From: JAABRT01 sp038224035
GTDB lineage: Bacteria; Gemmatimonadota; Gemmatimonadetes; Gemmatimonadales; Gemmatimonadaceae
Assembly: GCA_038224035.1 (NCBI GenBank)
Contig: JBBRFQ010000001.1
Span: 10,515 to 74,514, forward strand
Reading direction: 5' to 3'
DNA length: 64,000 nucleotides
Shown here: piece after piece, positions 61,633-64,000 of the stretch
Layout of the letters: each line of letters starts with the position of its first letter
Position numbering within the stretch: the first letter of the stretch is position 1
The notes under the pieces: generated by a model
What the model was told of the DNA's origin: nothing
The model's database searches: none
Seen by the model: only the letters and a program-made list of their open reading frames with translations
Program-made: the position numbers and the translations under genes

Positions 61633-64000
61633 TCAGTTGTTGGCGCGCCGCCGTGGCCGCCCTCGCGCTGGTCCTCGCCAGCTGTGATGGTGGCGGCGGT
61701 GCCGTGAACGATCCGCCGGTCGTTCGACCGCCCGAGAGATCGCAGCTGCTGATTCAGCTGTCCGGCGTGCCCGCGACCGGAACGGATCAGGCGCTCCGCG
61801 CGGCGGGCTTCGGTGTGCGGGTGCGTGGTCCGAATGGTCTCGACACCGTGCTGCTGCAGTCCGGCACCGTGCTGGCGAGCACCGGCGGTCGCTTCACGAT
61901 CACGGCACAACGCGCGGAGTTTGACTCGGTCCGGTACACTGCGGCCCCCGACTCGCAGTCAATCGACGTGGCGCTGGCGAGCACGCGGATTGCGTCGCTC
62001 ACGTACAGCGCACTCACGGGCGGCCTCGATGTGCGCGCAATCGGCGGTCCACCAGACACCACGCGACTGTCTGCGCAGTTGCGCCATCCGGACGGACGCC
62101 TCGACACGCTGGTCTTGCCTTCGCGCCTCGCGTTGCTGGCGCCCGGGTCCTACGTGGTTACGCCGTCCCCGCGCACCGTGGATGGGGTCCTGTACGCACC
62201 GGCCCGGACGGCGGATACCGTGGTGGTGTCCGCCGGCCCGATCGCCGGCGCCACGGTGCTCGCATTTAACGCGCAACGTGCAATCGTGCGCCTGCTCGTG
62301 GTGGGTGTGCCAATGGCAGACAGGCTTGGGTTCGTCACCCTCGAAGGACTCGATCGCAGCGTGCGTACCATTCCCATCACGCCCGATACGCTGGTGTTTG
62401 CCGAACTGCCAGCCGGCACATTCATTCTCAGGCCGCAGACCTTCGACACCGAACGTGCACGATACGCGGCGCAAAAGCCGGCCGATACGATTGTTGTTGC
62501 GGCCGGCAGCCGTCTTACGCAGCCCCTCACCTTCAATCGCTTGACCGCCTCACTGGGAGTCGCCGTCAGCGGGGTACCGGGCGGTTCGAATGCAGCGCTG
62601 ACCGTGACCGGCCCCGGTGGATTTGCGCGCATACTCCCGGAGAATGCCCTCCTCACCGAACTCGTGCCGGGCCCGTATACGATTCTCGCAACGCCGATCG
62701 TCACGAGCACCCACACGTACGCGCCGCTCACTGCCTCGCAGTTCGTCACGATCGGATTTGGAGTGCCGGCGCAGCGTGAGGTCACCTACTCACTCGCCAC
62801 CGGTGCGCTGGCGGTGACGATCAACGGGCTCCCTGACGCCGTCACCGCCGACGTGGTGGTGAGCGCGGCCACCGGCGCGTCAGTGGCAGGATTTCCCTGG
62901 GCGCTGACCGCGTCCGTTACGCGAACCAATCTGCCGCCCGGTACGTATGTCGTGCGCGCGACCGCACGACTCGCCGGCGGCTCCCTCTACGTGCCGGCGC
63001 CGGCACAGCGAACCGTGACGGTGGGCACGTCGCTCGTGGCCACCGACGCCTTGGTGACGTACACCGAAATTGTTGGTCCCACGCTCGACTTCGCGATCGA
63101 TGGCGCGTACCTCACACAGGCGGCACAGCTTCCCAGTGGCACCGTGCCCCTGGTCGCGTCGCGCAGCGCGCTCCTTCGCGTCTTTGCGCGCGCGTCGCAG
63201 GGCAACAACGATGCACTGACGGTTCGCATTCGACTGTACCAGGGTGCCGCGCTTTATCGCACGCTGGTGGTGCCCTCCCCCGCCCCCAGCGCCCCGCTCG
63301 ACGTCAACGAAGGGGTCCTCGAACGCTCGTGGAATGCCGTGATCGACGCGGGTGACGTACGTGAAGGGATGCGCTTCGTCGTCGACTTCGGCGATGCTCC
63401 GGGGGTGGTTGACGCGAATCTCGCCAACAATCGCTGGCCGGTCACCGGCACACAGCCGGTGGATGTGCGCACGGTACCGGTGTTCGGATTGACACTGGTG
63501 CCGATCCATCACCCGGTTGATGGACTCACCGGCAACGTCTCAGCCGGGAACGCCAACGCACTCTTCAGTGTGGCCCGCGCCGTGTTGCCGCTCGAGAGTG
63601 CGTTGGTGACCGTACGTGCGCCCTTCACCACGGCGGCACCGGCATTGCAATCGGGCGATGCGAATCGTGGCTGGATCACGATCCTCAACGAGATGGGCGC
63701 GCTGCGAATCGCCGAGAATGGCGTCGGCTCGCATTATGCTGGTATCGTCGGAACCTCGTATGCGAACGGCATTGCGGGACTCGCGACAATCTCGGGGAAA
63801 TTTCTGGTGAGCTGGGACAAAGCGGGATCAGCGCCGCGCGTGCTGGCTCACGAACTTGGACACAACTTCGGTCGCTTTCACAGTCCGGGGTGCGGGGCCG
63901 CCTTCATCGACCCGGCGTATCCGTATGGCACCGGCACCGGTGGCTGGGGCTGGACCGGAACCGCTATGCTGAATCCGATCACCACGAATGACATCATGGG
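61563..64000 (+). CDS. Metzincin-type metalloprotease lipoprotein, cut by the window end
   Basis: One frame stays open from 61497 to the window end. The lipoprotein signal AAVALALVLASC anchors at 61683-61685. The start is uncertain: TTG at 61563 has GGAG four bases upstream, and an ATG at 61497 lies inside the previous gene. After a Gly-rich spacer come four beta-sandwich-type repeats of about 100 residues, each with a PG.Y or PG.F turn (LAPGSYVV, LPAGTFIL, LVPGPYTI, LPPGTYVV). A central domain leads to HELGHNFGRFH starting at 63849, the HExxHxxGxxH zinc motif of metzincins, followed by DIMG at the edge. It is a surface-anchored or secreted protease. Confidence 0.82.
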   Translation, partial: MEDSRKPSRAHQTHEVLPARGQLISCWRAAVAALALVLASCDGGGGAVNDPPVVRPPERSQLLIQLSGVPATGTDQALRAAGFGVRVRGPNGLDTVLLQSGTVLASTGGRFTITAQRAEFDSVRYTAAPDSQSIDVALASTRIASLTYSALTGGLDVRAIGGPPDTTRLSAQLRHPDGRLDTLVLPSRLALLAPGSYVVTPSPRTVDGVLYAPARTADTVVVSAGPIAGATVLAFNAQRAIVRLLVVGVPMADRLGFVTLEGLDRSVRTIPITPDTLVFAELPAGTFILRPQTFDTERARYAAQKPADTIVVAAGSRLTQPLTFNRLTASLGVAVSGVPGGSNAALTVTGPGGFARILPENALLTELVPGPYTILATPIVTSTHTYAPLTASQFVTIGFGVPAQREVTYSLATGALAVTINGLPDAVTADVVVSAATGASVAGFPWALTASVTRTNLPPGTYVVRATARLAGGSLYVPAPAQRTVTVGTSLVATDALVTYTEIVGPTLDFAIDGAYLTQAAQLPSGTVPLVASRSALLRVFARASQGNNDALTVRIRLYQGAALYRTLVVPSPAPSAPLDVNEGVLERSWNAVIDAGDVREGMRFVVDFGDAPGVVDANLANNRWPVTGTQPVDVRTVPVFGLTLVPIHHPVDGLTGNVSAGNANALFSVARAVLPLESALVTVRAPFTTAAPALQSGDANRGWITILNEMGALRIAENGVGSHYAGIVGTSYANGIAGLATISGKFLVSWDKAGSAPRVLAHELGHNFGRFHSPGCGAAFIDPAYPYGTGTGGWGWTGTAMLNPITTNDIM

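Noticed and set aside
53487..64000. Mobile-element or phage origin for the accessory-looking genes
   Set aside because: No integrase, transposase, tRNA attachment site or phage structural gene is visible, and codon usage looks like the neighbours.

Overview
The window reads as a high-GC bacterial chromosome segment of a free-living, Gram-negative-type heterotroph. Many products carry lipoprotein or Sec signals ending in AQ, and there are an outer-membrane beta-barrel, a large VPS10/BNR propeller, S9 and M28 peptidases, and a DUF4956/CotH pair. That mix is typical of Gemmatimonadota. The phylum assignment is an inference; no rRNA or other marker gene is present.

The dominant structural fact is a spacer-less inverted repeat. 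Every gene at position x on the left recurs at position 53487-x on the other strand, from base 1 to base 53486, with the axis between bases 26743 and 26744. Both arms encode identical proteins in all frames, so 1-26743 and 26744-53486 are one 26.7 kb locus shown twice. The left arm is cut by the window edge inside a lipoprotein gene; its complete copy is at 53216-53770. Only 53487-64000 is single-copy. The axis lies in a GC-rich hairpin 20 bases after a GNAT gene. The most economical reading is a fold-back (assembly or read) artefact at a terminator palindrome; a real giant palindrome or hairpin telomere is the alternative. Full descriptions are given on the left-arm copies and short entries on the right-arm mirrors.

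Gene content of the 26.7 kb locus, in right-arm order: GNAT acetyltransferase; glycine-zipper lipoprotein; exported peroxiredoxin and glycerate 2-kinase; TetR regulator; putrescine synthesis from agmatine (N-carbamoylputrescine amidase, agmatine deiminase) with a DUF2628 membrane protein; a large exported protein of unknown function; a beta-barrel protein; TerC; an M28 lipoprotein peptidase divergent from queC-queE (7-deazaguanine synthesis); a Phd/PIN toxin-antitoxin pair with a palindromic operator; a Tat-exported D-aminoacylase-like amidohydrolase; a TerB-DUF697 protein; a VPS10/BNR propeller; a DsbA-like thioredoxin; then a same-strand run of YtxJ-like protein, NlpC/P60 hydrolase, QueD, S9 peptidase, DUF218 protein and a nuclease-like lipoprotein.

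The single-copy part (53487-64000) holds a coiled-coil lipoprotein, a 12-TM ABC-2 permease half and a DUF983 protein, a beta-carbonic anhydrase, an exported nucleotide-pyrophosphatase/alkaline-phosphatase-type lipoprotein, a DUF4956-CotH-like pair, and the start of a large metzincin-type metalloprotease lipoprotein that runs off the window. No CRISPR array, rRNA, tRNA, transposase or phage gene was seen, and no gene-free stretch exceeds 300 bases.
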